DNA of 64,000 nt from HGM04593 sp045588485 (GCA_045588485.1 JAZNEI010000026.1:1-64000); one strand, 5' to 3'; positions 1 through 8,397 are shown, numbered from the stretch's first letter. A program made the numbers and translations. Notes: generated from the sequence alone by a model not told the origin.

Positions 1-125
1 GCTGCGGAACTCGCTTCGCTCAAACATCCTCGCACTTAATCCAAAAAATATCTACCATTTTACTAATTTTCCTATGGCGCACCAATGAACAACCTTATGA
101 TTTTATGAAAAAGTGGGCTTGCTTT

Positions 126-303
126 AGTATTTTTGAGGTAACCTCGAAAATAGACTGCACTCGCTTTGAAAAATATTGAAGTGAACTTCATATTTCTCGC
201 TCGTTTGTTAGTATTTTTGAGGTAAACCTCGAAAATAGACTGCACTCGCTTTGAAAAATATTGAAGTGAACTTCATATTTCTCGCTCGTTTGTTAGTATT
301 TTT
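126..303 (+). repeat. Repeat array A: two tandem 84/85-bp units plus a truncated start
   Basis: Units begin at 126 (84 bp) and 210 (85 bp) with AGTATTTTTGAGGT, and a truncated third start appears at 295. The two units differ only by one A in the GAGGTAAACCTC palindrome. Each contains a second inverted repeat, TGAAGT-GA-ACTTCA, flanked by AAATAT and TATTTC, which lengthens the hairpin. The reverse complement of this unit matches array B at 20851-21090, and the same strand matches the single copy at 41996-42091. There are no unique spacers, so this is not a CRISPR array. Confidence 0.9.
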
Positions 304-376
304 GTTGTAAAAGTGGCAATATTAGCTCCGTCAATAGCACTTTTTGGGATTATTCTATTTTTATCGGACAGTAATA

Positions 377-418
377 ATAAAAATTAATGGATTCCCCGGG
401 GAATCCATTAATTTTTAT
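377..418 (-). terminator. Perfect 42-bp palindrome, likely terminator of the porin gene
   Basis: The two arms are perfectly complementary about a centre between 397 and 398 (CCCC|GGGG), with no unpaired loop on paper. On the minus strand the arm ends in a run of T (ATTTTTATTATT) about 50 bases past the porin stop codon. This fits an intrinsic terminator. Confidence 0.75.
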
Positions 419-470
419 GGCTGGTAGGATGATTTTCAATTTTCAATCATCAGACATTCTAAAGCGTTTA

Positions 471-1730
471 TCAGAAATTATATTTAAGGATTGTGCATAT
501 ACGGTGGTTGGTTACCGAGTGTGTTTTGTCGACACTGCCGTCGGCATTCATCTTGCCGTAACCTGCTGTTGTAGGCTCATACTCGATGCCAATCTGCATT
601 GCATTGTGGGTATATATCACACTGGGCGATACGCGCCAAAAACTGTCGAGATTCTTGAACCCACGAACATACATCATAGACGAACTTACAAAATCATCCT
701 CGCAACCGAGGTTCTTACCGTAACCGCCAAAGAGACACCAGGTGAGTGTACCTTTCTCAAGTTTCTGTTTGTAGGTTACATCTACCCATCCTGTTACGCT
801 TGCAAGGCTTCCGTATTCAGCCTCTCCGTTGTCCTTTAATTTAGTTACACCGAAGCCGCTTAGCATATTAAGGTGCGATGCGTTCTGAGCGTATGTCACA
901 CGTCCTTTGATTCCCCAGTTGCCGCTTTTGTACGATGCGAAGAGTGTGGGGCTGAGGCTTGTTACAAGCTGATTCGAGAGTACTTTCACACCTTGAGCAT
1001 CGGTGTACTCGGTGCGGGGCTTGAGTGTGAGAATATCTACACCGGCACCCATCATAAAACCACCGTTGTTGTATCGTGCCTGAAAATAAAGCTCGGGAAT
1101 TACAGCCTTACGAGCGAACTCGAATGAGGTTGTCGATGACTCAAGGTTGTTGGCATTAGGGCCGTATGACAGATACTGCAACTGATAGAGTGCTGTTGCT
1201 GTAAGAGTTAATTTCCCAGCTTTGTAGTCGTAGCGCAGCTGCGGTGTACGGCTGAAGGGGGTGAAGGGAGCGCCGGTGGCAAGACTGAAAACGTCGGGCA
1301 TCATATCTCCCATCATTGGGTGCCATGCTTGTCCGGCCAAAAGCGAGTGTTTTTTCCAGTCGATCTTTGCGTACGCCTGACGAATGCGCAGTACAGTATT
1401 GCTTGTTCCGAATCCTGCGAAGTCCGATTCAATTTTTGCTGATGTCTTTCCACCAAGGAACTCGGGACCTGTGATATTCAGTCCCAAACGGGTTGTGATA
1501 CTCAACAGGTGAATATCATTCCTTTGGTTAAGGTCATCGCCGTATGCATTCAGTACCTCGTCCTTGGGAATCATATTGAACTGGTCGCTGTTGCTGCTTA
1601 GATTCTCGCGAGTGTCGAAATCCATGTAGTTTCTCACAAATCCGTAGAGCTTAACAGTTGGTTTGCTCTCCTGGGCGTTGGCAGCAAATGCTGTAATAGC
1701 CATTGCTGCAAAAAGGAATAACTTTTTCAT
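471..1730 (-). CDS. Outer-membrane beta-barrel porin-like protein
   Basis: A 419-residue protein with a clear signal peptide (MKKLFLFAAMAITAFAANAQ, cleavage likely after ANA) followed by alternating short amphipathic strands. It ends in NF, the terminal aromatic residue typical of outer-membrane barrels. I chose the ATG at 1730 because it gives this clean signal peptide; an in-frame start 17 codons upstream would bury it. The gene lies 86 bases downstream of an SLC13-type anion transporter on the same strand, so the pair may take up an organic acid across both membranes. That substrate link is inference. It is not a SusC/TonB receptor: no plug domain is visible. Confidence 0.8.
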   Translation of the reverse strand: MKKLFLFAAMAITAFAANAQESKPTVKLYGFVRNYMDFDTRENLSSNSDQFNMIPKDEVLNAYGDDLNQRNDIHLLSITTRLGLNITGPEFLGGKTSAKIESDFAGFGTSNTVLRIRQAYAKIDWKKHSLLAGQAWHPMMGDMMPDVFSLATGAPFTPFSRTPQLRYDYKAGKLTLTATALYQLQYLSYGPNANNLESSTTSFEFARKAVIPELYFQARYNNGGFMMGAGVDILTLKPRTEYTDAQGVKVLSNQLVTSLSPTLFASYKSGNWGIKGRVTYAQNASHLNMLSGFGVTKLKDNGEAEYGSLASVTGWVDVTYKQKLEKGTLTWCLFGGYGKNLGCEDDFVSSSMMYVRGFKNLDSFWRVSPSVIYTHNAMQIGIEYEPTTAGYGKMNADGSVDKTHSVTNHRICTILKYNF

Positions 1731-1816
1731 GTCAATATTTTTATTGTGTTTTTCTGTCAATGCAGATAGAGGATGAACCAATATTCATTGGTCACCCTCT
1801 ATATCTCTCTTGTTCT

Positions 1817-3295
1817 TTAACCGAAGAATCCTGTTCTACCGATAAATATAATCAGTGAATAACCTATTATTAGTGATATGACACCGATGATTACTCCCAC
1901 AATACACATTTGTGACGATTTTATAAGGCCTGTCGAGTAGGCTATTGCATTGGGAGGTGTACTGATTGGCAGGGCCATTGCAAGCGAAGCAGATAGTGCA
2001 ATACCAATGAGAAGTGTGCCTATGCCACCATATTCATCGAGCATAGGACCCATTCCCTTACCTACTGCTGCCAGGATTGGTACCATAAGTGCAGCTGCTG
2101 CCGAATTCGAGATAAATGTAGATAGCAACCAACATATTATACCGCTGCCTGCCATGACAAGCAGCACGGGCCACTCGTTGAATGGAATTGAATGAACCAA
2201 TGTCTTTGCAAGGCCGGTCTTATCCATTCCCACACCAAGGGCAAATCCTCCTGCTACCATCCAAAGCACAGCCCAATCTATATCCTTAAGGTCCTTCGAC
2301 TTAATGATGCGCGTCAGACTGAACACTCCTACTGGGACAAGCGCTACTACATATGAGTTTATTCCAATCTTTTTCTCGAACATCCATAGTAATATGGTTA
2401 TAATAAGTGTTGCATAAATGACAGTTGTACGCCATCCTTTCTTTGCGCCACCAATAATCTTAAGCTGTACGCTGTCGGCCTTAAAAGGGAACATCTTTGT
2501 TAGCAGTAACCAGGAAATAAATAGGATAACCAGCATAAGTGGTGTCATAATCATAGTCCACTGGTCAAATCCTATACCAAGGTTAAGTCCTTCGCTATTA
2601 TTAAGATATCCCAATGCGATACCGTTGGGAGGCGTTCCGATTGGTGTACCTATTCCGCCGACATTGGCACCTATGGGAATTGCAAGTGCAAGTGCCGCGC
2701 GACCACGCTCATCGGCAGGAAGTGACCTCAGTACGGGTGCAAGGAATGTGAGCATCATTGCGGCAGTTGCTGTATTGCTGACGAACATCGAGAATATAGC
2801 CGTAACCAGCATAAAACCAAGAAGAACAACGTTAGGACGTGTTCCGAAAGGGCGTAACATTGCACGTGCAAGAGTAATATCCACACCGCTTTTAGATGCA
2901 ACAATCGCAAGGATAAAGCCGCCTAAAAAGAGCATAACCGTCTGGTCGGCAAAAGTGGCCATAATGGTTTTGTAGCTTATCAACTCCTCCTTAGGAATAT
3001 CACTAATCAGAAACGATATTCCACTGTTCGAAACTGTCAGCAGCATTATTACGATAATCATCAATGATGTTGTCCATGCCGGTACAGCCTCTAATATCCA
3101 CATTGTTGCGGCAAATACAAAGATGGCTATGATACGTTGTTGTAGTACTGTGAGTCCCTCGATTCCGAAGACTTCTACGGGCAAAAACCAAATAACAGTA
3201 GTCAGAATTGCTACAAATAGCAACTTTGCTATTCGTGCGTTTCTCAGTAAGAATCTTCTTGCTTTGGTAAGTAAATTATTGTTGTTAGGTTCCAT
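1817..3295 (-). CDS. SLC13/DASS family sodium-coupled anion (dicarboxylate) transporter
   Basis: A 492-residue polytopic inner-membrane protein. It has the two family signature motifs near residues 172 (FVSNTATAAMM) and 400 (FISNSAAAALMVP). In this family the SNT/SNS motifs of the two inverted halves form the sodium and carboxylate sites. It also shows the matching GTPIGTPPN and STPPNAIA loops. Dicarboxylates such as succinate or malate are the usual substrates, but sulfate cannot be excluded. Length is normal for the family. The porin gene follows directly, suggesting co-transcription. Confidence 0.85.
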   Translation of the reverse strand: MEPNNNNLLTKARRFLLRNARIAKLLFVAILTTVIWFLPVEVFGIEGLTVLQQRIIAIFVFAATMWILEAVPAWTTSLMIIVIMLLTVSNSGISFLISDIPKEELISYKTIMATFADQTVMLFLGGFILAIVASKSGVDITLARAMLRPFGTRPNVVLLGFMLVTAIFSMFVSNTATAAMMLTFLAPVLRSLPADERGRAALALAIPIGANVGGIGTPIGTPPNGIALGYLNNSEGLNLGIGFDQWTMIMTPLMLVILFISWLLLTKMFPFKADSVQLKIIGGAKKGWRTTVIYATLIITILLWMFEKKIGINSYVVALVPVGVFSLTRIIKSKDLKDIDWAVLWMVAGGFALGVGMDKTGLAKTLVHSIPFNEWPVLLVMAGSGIICWLLSTFISNSAAAALMVPILAAVGKGMGPMLDEYGGIGTLLIGIALSASLAMALPISTPPNAIAYSTGLIKSSQMCIVGVIIGVISLIIGYSLIIFIGRTGFFG

Positions 3296-3473
3296 ATTAT
3301 AGTTTGTGTATTATTTCTGTTGCTTTTTGAAGTTATTCTGCAAGAATTCATGATAAAAAATGTGCACAGCACTCCAAAGTAAAGAAATATTGCACGAAAA
3401 TAGCCTAATAAGTTGAAATAATCAAAAAAAGTAAAAACTTTTATCCTTTTTAGAATAAAAATGTTTAGGATTA

Positions 3474-4076
3474 TTACAATGAACAGAAGAAAGTTACTAA
3501 AAAAGGTACGCTGAAATCTACGATGAAACCGTGGAAAATAGATAATATGGTATATTCGCGTCCTGAGTATTTTATTATGACCGGAAGTGTTGTATCCATT
3601 GTAGTTGCACCTCCCGAGGCTATAGGAGACAAAGAACCGAACCAACGTACAAGAAGTGGAGCACACAGCAGTGTGATAATCTCGCGCGAGATGTTCGAGA
3701 GTAGTGCTATTGTGCCAAGTTCGGCTCCTTTGTATTCGGTAATGAAGATGCTTGACAATGAGTAGTAGGCAAAGCCCGAACCAACCGCCATGCATTCAGG
3801 CAGAGTGCGACCCGAGATCACAACTCCTGCAAGTGCCGAGCCTGCCAATGTCCCCAAAATCGTAAATATCGGCAGTAGTGCGAGACGTGGGTTAAGGGAA
3901 CGGAAACTGCGCATTGTGTGTGGGTCACTGCCTATTCCAATGCCTACGCAAAACATTAGGGCGCAAAGTGCATAGAAGCTTACGCTCCCTTCGAACCACT
4001 CGGCAGGCATAATATCTGTTATGCCGCATACCACACCTAAAACAAAAAAACCAACTATGATAATACTCCCCTTCAT
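3474..4076 (-). CDS. LysO-type exporter, C-terminal half (separate gene)
   Basis: A 200-residue membrane protein matching the C-terminal domain of the LysO (YbjE) lysine exporter family (formerly DUF340). Visible features include the conserved GSGFAYYSLSSI segment and hydrophobic segments throughout. In E. coli LysO is one chain of about 300 residues; here the N-terminal portion is encoded by the gene immediately upstream. The start codon overlaps the upstream stop (ATGA at 4073-4076), so the two halves are translationally coupled and probably act as one transporter. Lysine or a lysine analogue as substrate is inferred from the family. Confidence 0.8.
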   Translation of the reverse strand: MKGSIIIVGFFVLGVVCGITDIMPAEWFEGSVSFYALCALMFCVGIGIGSDPHTMRSFRSLNPRLALLPIFTILGTLAGSALAGVVISGRTLPECMAVGSGFAYYSLSSIFITEYKGAELGTIALLSNISREIITLLCAPLLVRWFGSLSPIASGGATTMDTTLPVIIKYSGREYTILSIFHGFIVDFSVPFLVTFFCSL

Positions 4077-4348
4077 TGCGCCCTTCGTTTAACGATGTAT
4101 CTCCATAATATCCATGATGCAACGCAGCTGCCTGTAAGCGAGATAATAGCGATAAACAGTGCCTCGAGACCTAATGTTCCCAAACTCTCAATTACCTGTT
4201 TGTTATGTCCTACCTCAATACCTAAAACAAACAGCAACAACCATATAAGTACGGTCGTAGTACTCGAAATAATACCTCGTATATTCCTGCGGCGTATAAG
4301 ATAGCCTAATAAAACCCCAAGGCTCATTATTGCAATTACTGTAAACAT
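4073..4348 (-). CDS. LysO-type exporter, N-terminal half (separate gene)
   Basis: A 91-residue protein with three hydrophobic segments (about residues 1-18, 28-45 and 60-82) and the conserved FVLGIEVGHNKQVI segment of the LysO N-terminal domain. It reads straight into the C-terminal-half gene through a four-base ATGA overlap. Together the two chains add up to the length of single-chain LysO. Either this is a stable split form or an old frameshift; the tidy stop/start overlap and intact sequence on both sides favour the former. Confidence 0.75.
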   Translation of the reverse strand: MFTVIAIMSLGVLLGYLIRRRNIRGIISSTTTVLIWLLLFVLGIEVGHNKQVIESLGTLGLEALFIAIISLTGSCVASWILWRYIVKRRAQ

Positions 4349-4454
4349 TATACAGACTATTAAGTTGTGACGAAGGTAACTAAAATAACTATCTTTTACA
4401 CAAAATGTAACAAAGATTCTTTTCAGTTTGTTTAATGTGATACATGAAACGGGA

Positions 4455-4922
4455 TTAAAAATGGTCGATTATGTTGATGAGTCTACGTCGTGCAGTGAAG
4501 ATTCGTCCTCTTACTGTAGATACATTCACTCCTGTTGCTTTTGCAATCTCCTTGTATGAGAATCCCCTTAAATAAAGTAGCATTGATTCTCTGGCAGACA
4601 ATGGCAGTGTTTTAATACCGCTTATAATGTCGTAGTAGAGTTCGTAGTCTCGTTCTATATACTCTTCTGTATTTATAAGAGCGTTCCATCTAAATTGCTC
4701 TCTTTTTTGAAGATTCTTATAGATGTTACACATTATAACGTAAGCCCAGACTTTTATGTTGCCTCCTTCACAGTATCGTTCTTTGTAATTCAGCATTCTT
4801 AAAAATGTCTCTTGAGTAATATCATTTGCATTCTCTATGTTACCACAACATATAATGTATGCCATCTGCTTTACGTCATTATATGCAGATATAATTTCCT
4901 TAATTAATACAGATTCGTTCAT
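4455..4922 (-). CDS. ECF-type RNA polymerase sigma factor
   Basis: A 155-residue sigma-70 family protein. Region 2 is recognisable around DITQETFLRMLNYKERY. Region 4 is a helix-turn-helix near the C-terminus (LPLSARESMLLYLRGFSYKE, then IAKATGVNVSTVRGRIFTAR). Regions 1 and 3 are absent, as in extracytoplasmic-function sigma factors. No FecR-like anti-sigma gene or SusC/SusD receptor is adjacent, which is the commonest Bacteroidales arrangement, so its signal is unknown. The gene stands alone between LysO and tRNA-Gln. Confidence 0.9.
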   Translation of the reverse strand: MNESVLIKEIISAYNDVKQMAYIICCGNIENANDITQETFLRMLNYKERYCEGGNIKVWAYVIMCNIYKNLQKREQFRWNALINTEEYIERDYELYYDIISGIKTLPLSARESMLLYLRGFSYKEIAKATGVNVSTVRGRIFTARRRLINIIDHF

Positions 4923-5111
4923 TTCCCCTCTCTATTCTGTGCCGAGATAATCTTTGAACAACAGATTAAAAGTGTAACCTTATATGCTGCCGATACTGAT
5001 ATTCTTGGCTGTTAATGCCTATAAAAGTATTTGTTCAAGATAGATGGGGAATAAAAAACTTAGATAAACTCCCTTCTTTTTTAACATCGTTTAACGTTGA
5101 TGCTTCTCGCG

Positions 5112-5157
5112 CACACAAAAAACAGGTAAACATTAATGCTTACCTGTTTTTTGTGTG
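5112..5157 (-). terminator. Terminator of tRNA-Gln
   Basis: A perfect 18-bp stem (5112-5129 with 5140-5157) around a 10-base loop. It contains six-base A and T runs and starts immediately after the tRNA 3' end. The run of T on either strand could make it bidirectional. Confidence 0.85.
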
Positions 5158-5228
5158 TTGTCCTACCTGGATTCGAACCAAGACAAACAGAACCAAAACC
5201 TGTTGTGCTACCATTACACCATAGGACA
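5158..5228 (-). tRNA. tRNA-Gln (anticodon TTG)
   Basis: The minus strand folds as a full cloverleaf. The acceptor stem TGTCCTA/TAGGACA is perfect, the D stem is GTGT/GCAC, and the anticodon stem is ACAGG/TCTGT with one G-U pair and loop TTTTGGT, giving anticodon TTG. The T arm contains GGTTCGAATCC. The CCA end is not encoded. A good promoter lies just upstream and an intrinsic terminator just downstream, so it is a single-gene transcript. Confidence 0.95.
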
Positions 5229-5275
5229 ATCCTCATGCGTCTCGTGTTAGGAGACCTGCCTTTGAAAAGACGGTG

Positions 5276-5307
5276 CAAAAGTATTGCTTTTTTATGAGAA
5301 TCCCAAA
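5276..5307 (-). promoter_or_regulatory. Promoter of tRNA-Gln
   Basis: On the minus strand a TTTG (-33 type) at 5307-5304 is followed after 20 bases by TACTTTTG (-7 type) at 5283-5276. This matches the Bacteroidota housekeeping consensus TTTG/TAnnTTTG and lies about 50 bases before the mature tRNA 5' end. Confidence 0.75.
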
Positions 5308-5382
5308 TAATAGATGCTATTTTTGCGTTTTGTGCATAAAAAAGCCTCTTACACACCATCTTTTGTAATGAAAAAAATAGAT

Positions 5383-6486
5383 TTATCCCTTGAAACTATT
5401 TACAGCCTCAATAATATGCTGAATGTCGTTGCTGTGCAGTTGAGGGTGACAAGGCAAACTCAATTCTTGTTGCGACAGACACTCGGCAACGGGTAGTGAA
5501 AGGTTGGCAAACTGTTTGTAGCACTGATGCTTATGAACAGGGGTCGGGTAATGTATCTGTGTCTCTATGCCTCTGTTGGTAAGATGCTCTTTTAATGCAT
5601 CACGTTGCTTACATAGCAGTGGAAATATGTGAAAAACATGTTGCGAGTAATCGGATATAAAAGGTTTCTGTACAAGATTGTTCTCTATCCCGGCAATAAG
5701 GCTTTTGGCTGCTTGTCGACGTTTATTATTCTCGGCATCAAGTGCGCGTAGCTTAATGCGTAGTATTGCAGCCTGTATCTCGTCGAGTCGGCTGTTTACT
5801 CCTATGCTCTCGTGTACATATTTTCTGTTGCTGCCGTAGTTGTGAAGCACCTTTATTGTATTGGCAAGTTCGTCGTTGTCGGTTGTTACGGCACCGGCAT
5901 CGCCCATAGCTCCAAGATTCTTACCGGGGTAGAAACTGTGTGCAGCCGCATTGCCAAGCGAGCCTGTGCGTGTAGTGCCGTACAAGGCTCCTTGCGCCTG
6001 TGCATTGTCCTCAATAATGATAATACCTCTTTTGTGACACACCTCGGCAAGATGTTTCCCGAATGAATTTTGTCCGTACAGATGCACAAGTAGTACGGCT
6101 CTTGTATCTTTTTCCAATGCTGCGAGCATTTCATCTTCGCCTGCAATGTAACTCTTTGGATTGGGGTCTACAAAAATAGGCTTCAGATTATTATGTGTTA
6201 CGGCAAGAGCCGATGCTATGAAGGTATTTGCCGGAATAAGTACCTTGTCGCCATCACGCAAGATGCCCAACTGTTTATAAGCGTTGAAAATGAGCCACAG
6301 AGCATCGTAACCGTTGCCACATCCGATACAGTGCTTCGTGCCGATGTAAGCAGCATACTCCTTTTCAAAAGCCTTGCACTCTTCGCCCAATATATACCAT
6401 CCGCGATGGAGAATGCTGTTTACCGCTGCCTCAATCTCCTTGGTGTATTGTGCGTTTATTTCATTCAGTGGCAGATAAGGTATCAT
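5383..6486 (-). CDS. DegT/DnrJ/EryC1/StrS-family sugar aminotransferase (FdtB/QdtB-like)
   Basis: A 367-residue PLP-dependent fold-type I enzyme that should transfer an amino group from glutamate to a keto-sugar nucleotide. The PLP Schiff-base lysine is in SFYPGKNLGAMGD (about K189), and the cofactor-ring Asp is in IIIEDNAQAQGA (about D160). The two genes upstream are FdtA-like 3,4-ketoisomerases, so the likely product is a dTDP-3-amino-3,6-dideoxyhexose (Fuc3N or Qui3N). Which sugar cannot be told from sequence. Its start overlaps the upstream stop by ATGA, so it is the last gene of a tightly coupled operon. Product destination is probably a surface polysaccharide or glycoprotein glycan. Confidence 0.85.
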   Translation of the reverse strand: MIPYLPLNEINAQYTKEIEAAVNSILHRGWYILGEECKAFEKEYAAYIGTKHCIGCGNGYDALWLIFNAYKQLGILRDGDKVLIPANTFIASALAVTHNNLKPIFVDPNPKSYIAGEDEMLAALEKDTRAVLLVHLYGQNSFGKHLAEVCHKRGIIIIEDNAQAQGALYGTTRTGSLGNAAAHSFYPGKNLGAMGDAGAVTTDNDELANTIKVLHNYGSNRKYVHESIGVNSRLDEIQAAILRIKLRALDAENNKRRQAAKSLIAGIENNLVQKPFISDYSQHVFHIFPLLCKQRDALKEHLTNRGIETQIHYPTPVHKHQCYKQFANLSLPVAECLSQQELSLPCHPQLHSNDIQHIIEAVNSFKG

Positions 6487-6902
6487 AGTCTGTTTTTATA
6501 TTTAATAAATTCCTGAAAATCGCGTATATAATCTGTTGGCTCGTAGGGAATTGAGGCAAGCACTAATGCCACGGCACCCGAGGAGAAGTTGCGAAGCTCT
6601 TCCCATACACCGGCAGGCAGAAGCAACGCTTTTGACGGATTATTCAAGGTGAAAGTCTGTTCGCGTTTGCCATCGTTGACATATACCTCGAAACTGCCCG
6701 AGGTGGCGATAATAAGTTCGCGCAGTGTCTTATGACTATGACCGCCACGTGATACTCCGCCTGGAATATCATAAATGAAGAATACTCTCTTTGTCTCGAA
6801 TTGTGCAGTCTTTCCGTTGTCTACCACGGTGAGGTTGCCTGTTGCCCCGTGGTGTTTGCCCAATTCTACTATGCGGCAGTCGTCTATGGTTGTCTCTCTC
6901 AT
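6483..6902 (-). CDS. FdtA/QdtA-type dTDP-keto-sugar 3,4-ketoisomerase (WxcM-like cupin), copy 1
   Basis: A 139-residue single-domain cupin. It carries the family hallmark RGGHSH with histidines at 55 and 57, the HxH pair attributed to catalysis in FdtA/QdtA, followed by RELI. The N-terminal extension (VELGKHHGATGNLTVV) and C-terminal YIRDFQEFIKYK are also typical. I chose the ATG at 6902, since it overlaps the stop of the preceding paralogue (ATGA) and gives the family length; the long upstream extension overlaps that gene wholly. It should convert dTDP-4-keto-6-deoxyglucose to a 3-keto isomer for the aminotransferase that follows. Its tandem neighbour is similar along the full length but lacks the second histidine. 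Confidence 0.85.
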   Translation of the reverse strand: MRETTIDDCRIVELGKHHGATGNLTVVDNGKTAQFETKRVFFIYDIPGGVSRGGHSHKTLRELIIATSGSFEVYVNDGKREQTFTLNNPSKALLLPAGVWEELRNFSSGAVALVLASIPYEPTDYIRDFQEFIKYKNRL

Positions 6903-7324
6903 ATCTCTCCACGGGTTTTTAGTTCGATGAATTTTGCGAAGTCGCGTATATAATCGCGTGCCGAATAGGGTGTAGAGGCTATTACAAGTGCGGTGGAGTT
7001 TGTGGCAAAATTGCATAGCTGTCGCCATGTGCCGCCGGGCACATACAATGCCTTGTCGCATCGTTCCATTCTGAATGTCTGCATCTCTTTGCCGTCGTGA
7101 ACCTTAATATCGAAACTGCCCGAGAGGGCGATTATAAGTTCCCGGCTGTTGTAGTAAGCGTGGCCGCCACGATGCTCTCCTCCGGGGACATCATATATCC
7201 AGTATGTACGCGCAATCTCAAAAGGCAGATTCTTGCCTGCCTGAATCACCGAGAGATTGCCTCGTTTGTCGCGTATCTTACCAAGTGATATAATTCTCAC
7301 TTTGCTACTGCTCCTCTTTGCCAT
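6899..7324 (-). CDS. FdtA-like cupin, copy 2, with altered HxH motif
   Basis: A 141-residue cupin paralogous to the following gene: it shares LGK at 14-16, GNLSVI, IYDVPGG, RGGH and the C-terminal YIRDFAKFIELK. The catalytic-type motif reads RGGHAYY, so His55 is kept and the second histidine (position 57 in the neighbour) is tyrosine. It may have changed regiospecificity, be a non-catalytic partner in a mixed dimer, or be decaying, although the frame is intact and length normal. It overlaps the downstream paralogue by ATGA and the upstream transferase gene by 20 bases. The family assignment is secure; activity is not. Confidence 0.8.
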   Translation of the reverse strand: MAKRSSSKVRIISLGKIRDKRGNLSVIQAGKNLPFEIARTYWIYDVPGGEHRGGHAYYNSRELIIALSGSFDIKVHDGKEMQTFRMERCDKALYVPGGTWRQLCNFATNSTALVIASTPYSARDYIRDFAKFIELKTRGEI

Positions 7325-8282
7325 TGTCGACTCTTTTTATCTCTATTGCGTATGTATCGTATATTGTGGCTCGTCCACCCAGGCGCTCCTTGTGTGCAAT
7401 TAGTCCGCTGTTCAGATAGTGTCCGCCTTGCTCGGTCGATACTCCAAAATCGAAATAGTCCAGATTAGCGAATCTCTCCTTTATCAGATATTCATACAGA
7501 TAGTCGAGCGCACCGATGCGCCGTCCTTCGTCGGTAGTTGCAATGTATTGCGCATGTGCTACCCTGTTCACTATGTAAATGACAACGCCGCCCAGTGTGC
7601 TATTATTGTTGTCGGTAACACGAAATAGTGTTATGTTGTTGGGAAATAGGCTGTGCAGGAGCTTAATCTCTTGCAGCGTGTGTACAGGCGCAACACCATA
7701 TTTCCCTGTCAAACGCTCCTCGAGAATCTCCCAAAAAACTGCGAAATTGTCGTCCTCGACAATGTGCAGGCGGCTTTTTGCTGTGGTGGTGAGCTTTCGT
7801 CGGCCCTTAATAGGCAGTGGATTGTCTAATTCAATCGTGGTCGAAATCTTACGCTCTGTAAGCTGTGCCTCGTTGCGGAAGAGGGCATAAAGGTCCTCTT
7901 CGCAGGGATATTTGTGATAGATATGTGGAACGGGACGATAGATTAGTGTGCTTACTTCTGTCTTGTTTGTAAGATGCTCTTTCAGGGTGTCGAAAATCTC
8001 CAATACAAGGTCGGCGGTAGCGCTGTTGCTCATTATAAGACCGCCGTATGTCAGTCCGCCGTGCGATATAAGCTCTTTCTCTTTTATGTTTGCAGGAAGT
8101 AGTGCTACAATTCTGTTGCCACAATAGAAAAGCAATGAGTAGTCACGGAAACGGTCGCTGTGATACTCCATATATGCACGCTTGTGCAGAAAAGTACCGT
8201 TGCGGCTCTCCTCTACAAAATTATCCCATATATCTTTTAAATTGTGGGTGTAACGAACGGCTTTTATGCTCACACTCTCCAT
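7305..8282 (-). CDS. FemAB/GNAT-like acyl- or aminoacyl-transferase
   Basis: A 325-residue protein that resembles the FemAB-like branch of the GNAT superfamily (two GNAT-type folds in tandem). Visible landmarks are FLHKRAYMEYHSDRF near the N-terminus, GGLTYGG, and the C-terminal block GALDYLYEYLIKERF with FDFGVSTEQGG. It is the first gene of the amino-sugar operon, so it may N-acylate the 3-amino sugar made downstream, replacing the hexapeptide acetyltransferase used in other FdtABC pathways. That role is inference. The ATG at 8282 is chosen because the remaining residues upstream are short and unsupported. Confidence 0.65.
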   Translation of the reverse strand: MESVSIKAVRYTHNLKDIWDNFVEESRNGTFLHKRAYMEYHSDRFRDYSLLFYCGNRIVALLPANIKEKELISHGGLTYGGLIMSNSATADLVLEIFDTLKEHLTNKTEVSTLIYRPVPHIYHKYPCEEDLYALFRNEAQLTERKISTTIELDNPLPIKGRRKLTTTAKSRLHIVEDDNFAVFWEILEERLTGKYGVAPVHTLQEIKLLHSLFPNNITLFRVTDNNNSTLGGVVIYIVNRVAHAQYIATTDEGRRIGALDYLYEYLIKERFANLDYFDFGVSTEQGGHYLNSGLIAHKERLGGRATIYDTYAIEIKRVDNGKEEQ

Positions 8283-8397
8283 AAAGTAAACAGCTTGTAT
8301 CTGCAAAAATAACAGTATATTTTCGCGTTACCGCAAAAATAGGAAATATTCTTGAATATCTGTAACTATTAACATAAGGATAAGAGTAAAATTGCTT

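Larger units (their letters stand above)
1..470. other. Intergenic region with repeat array A
   Basis: No convincing gene lies here; the plus-strand reading frame entering the porin region is antisense to the porin. The first 50 bases include a GC-richer stretch around AACTCGCTTCGCTC. Two tandem copies of an 85-bp repeat follow, then a long perfect palindrome that probably terminates the porin transcript. Confidence 0.7.

Noticed and set aside
126..303. CRISPR array candidate (also array B)
   Set aside because: Units are contiguous 85-bp tandem repeats with no unique spacers and no cas genes; the same unit occurs as a single copy at 41996-42091.
387..839. Plus-strand frame of 150 codons
   Set aside because: It is antisense to the 3' end of the porin gene and begins inside a terminator palindrome; no protein-like pattern.
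5015..5224. Plus-strand frame over the tRNA-Gln region
   Set aside because: It consists of the terminator stem and the antisense of the tRNA.
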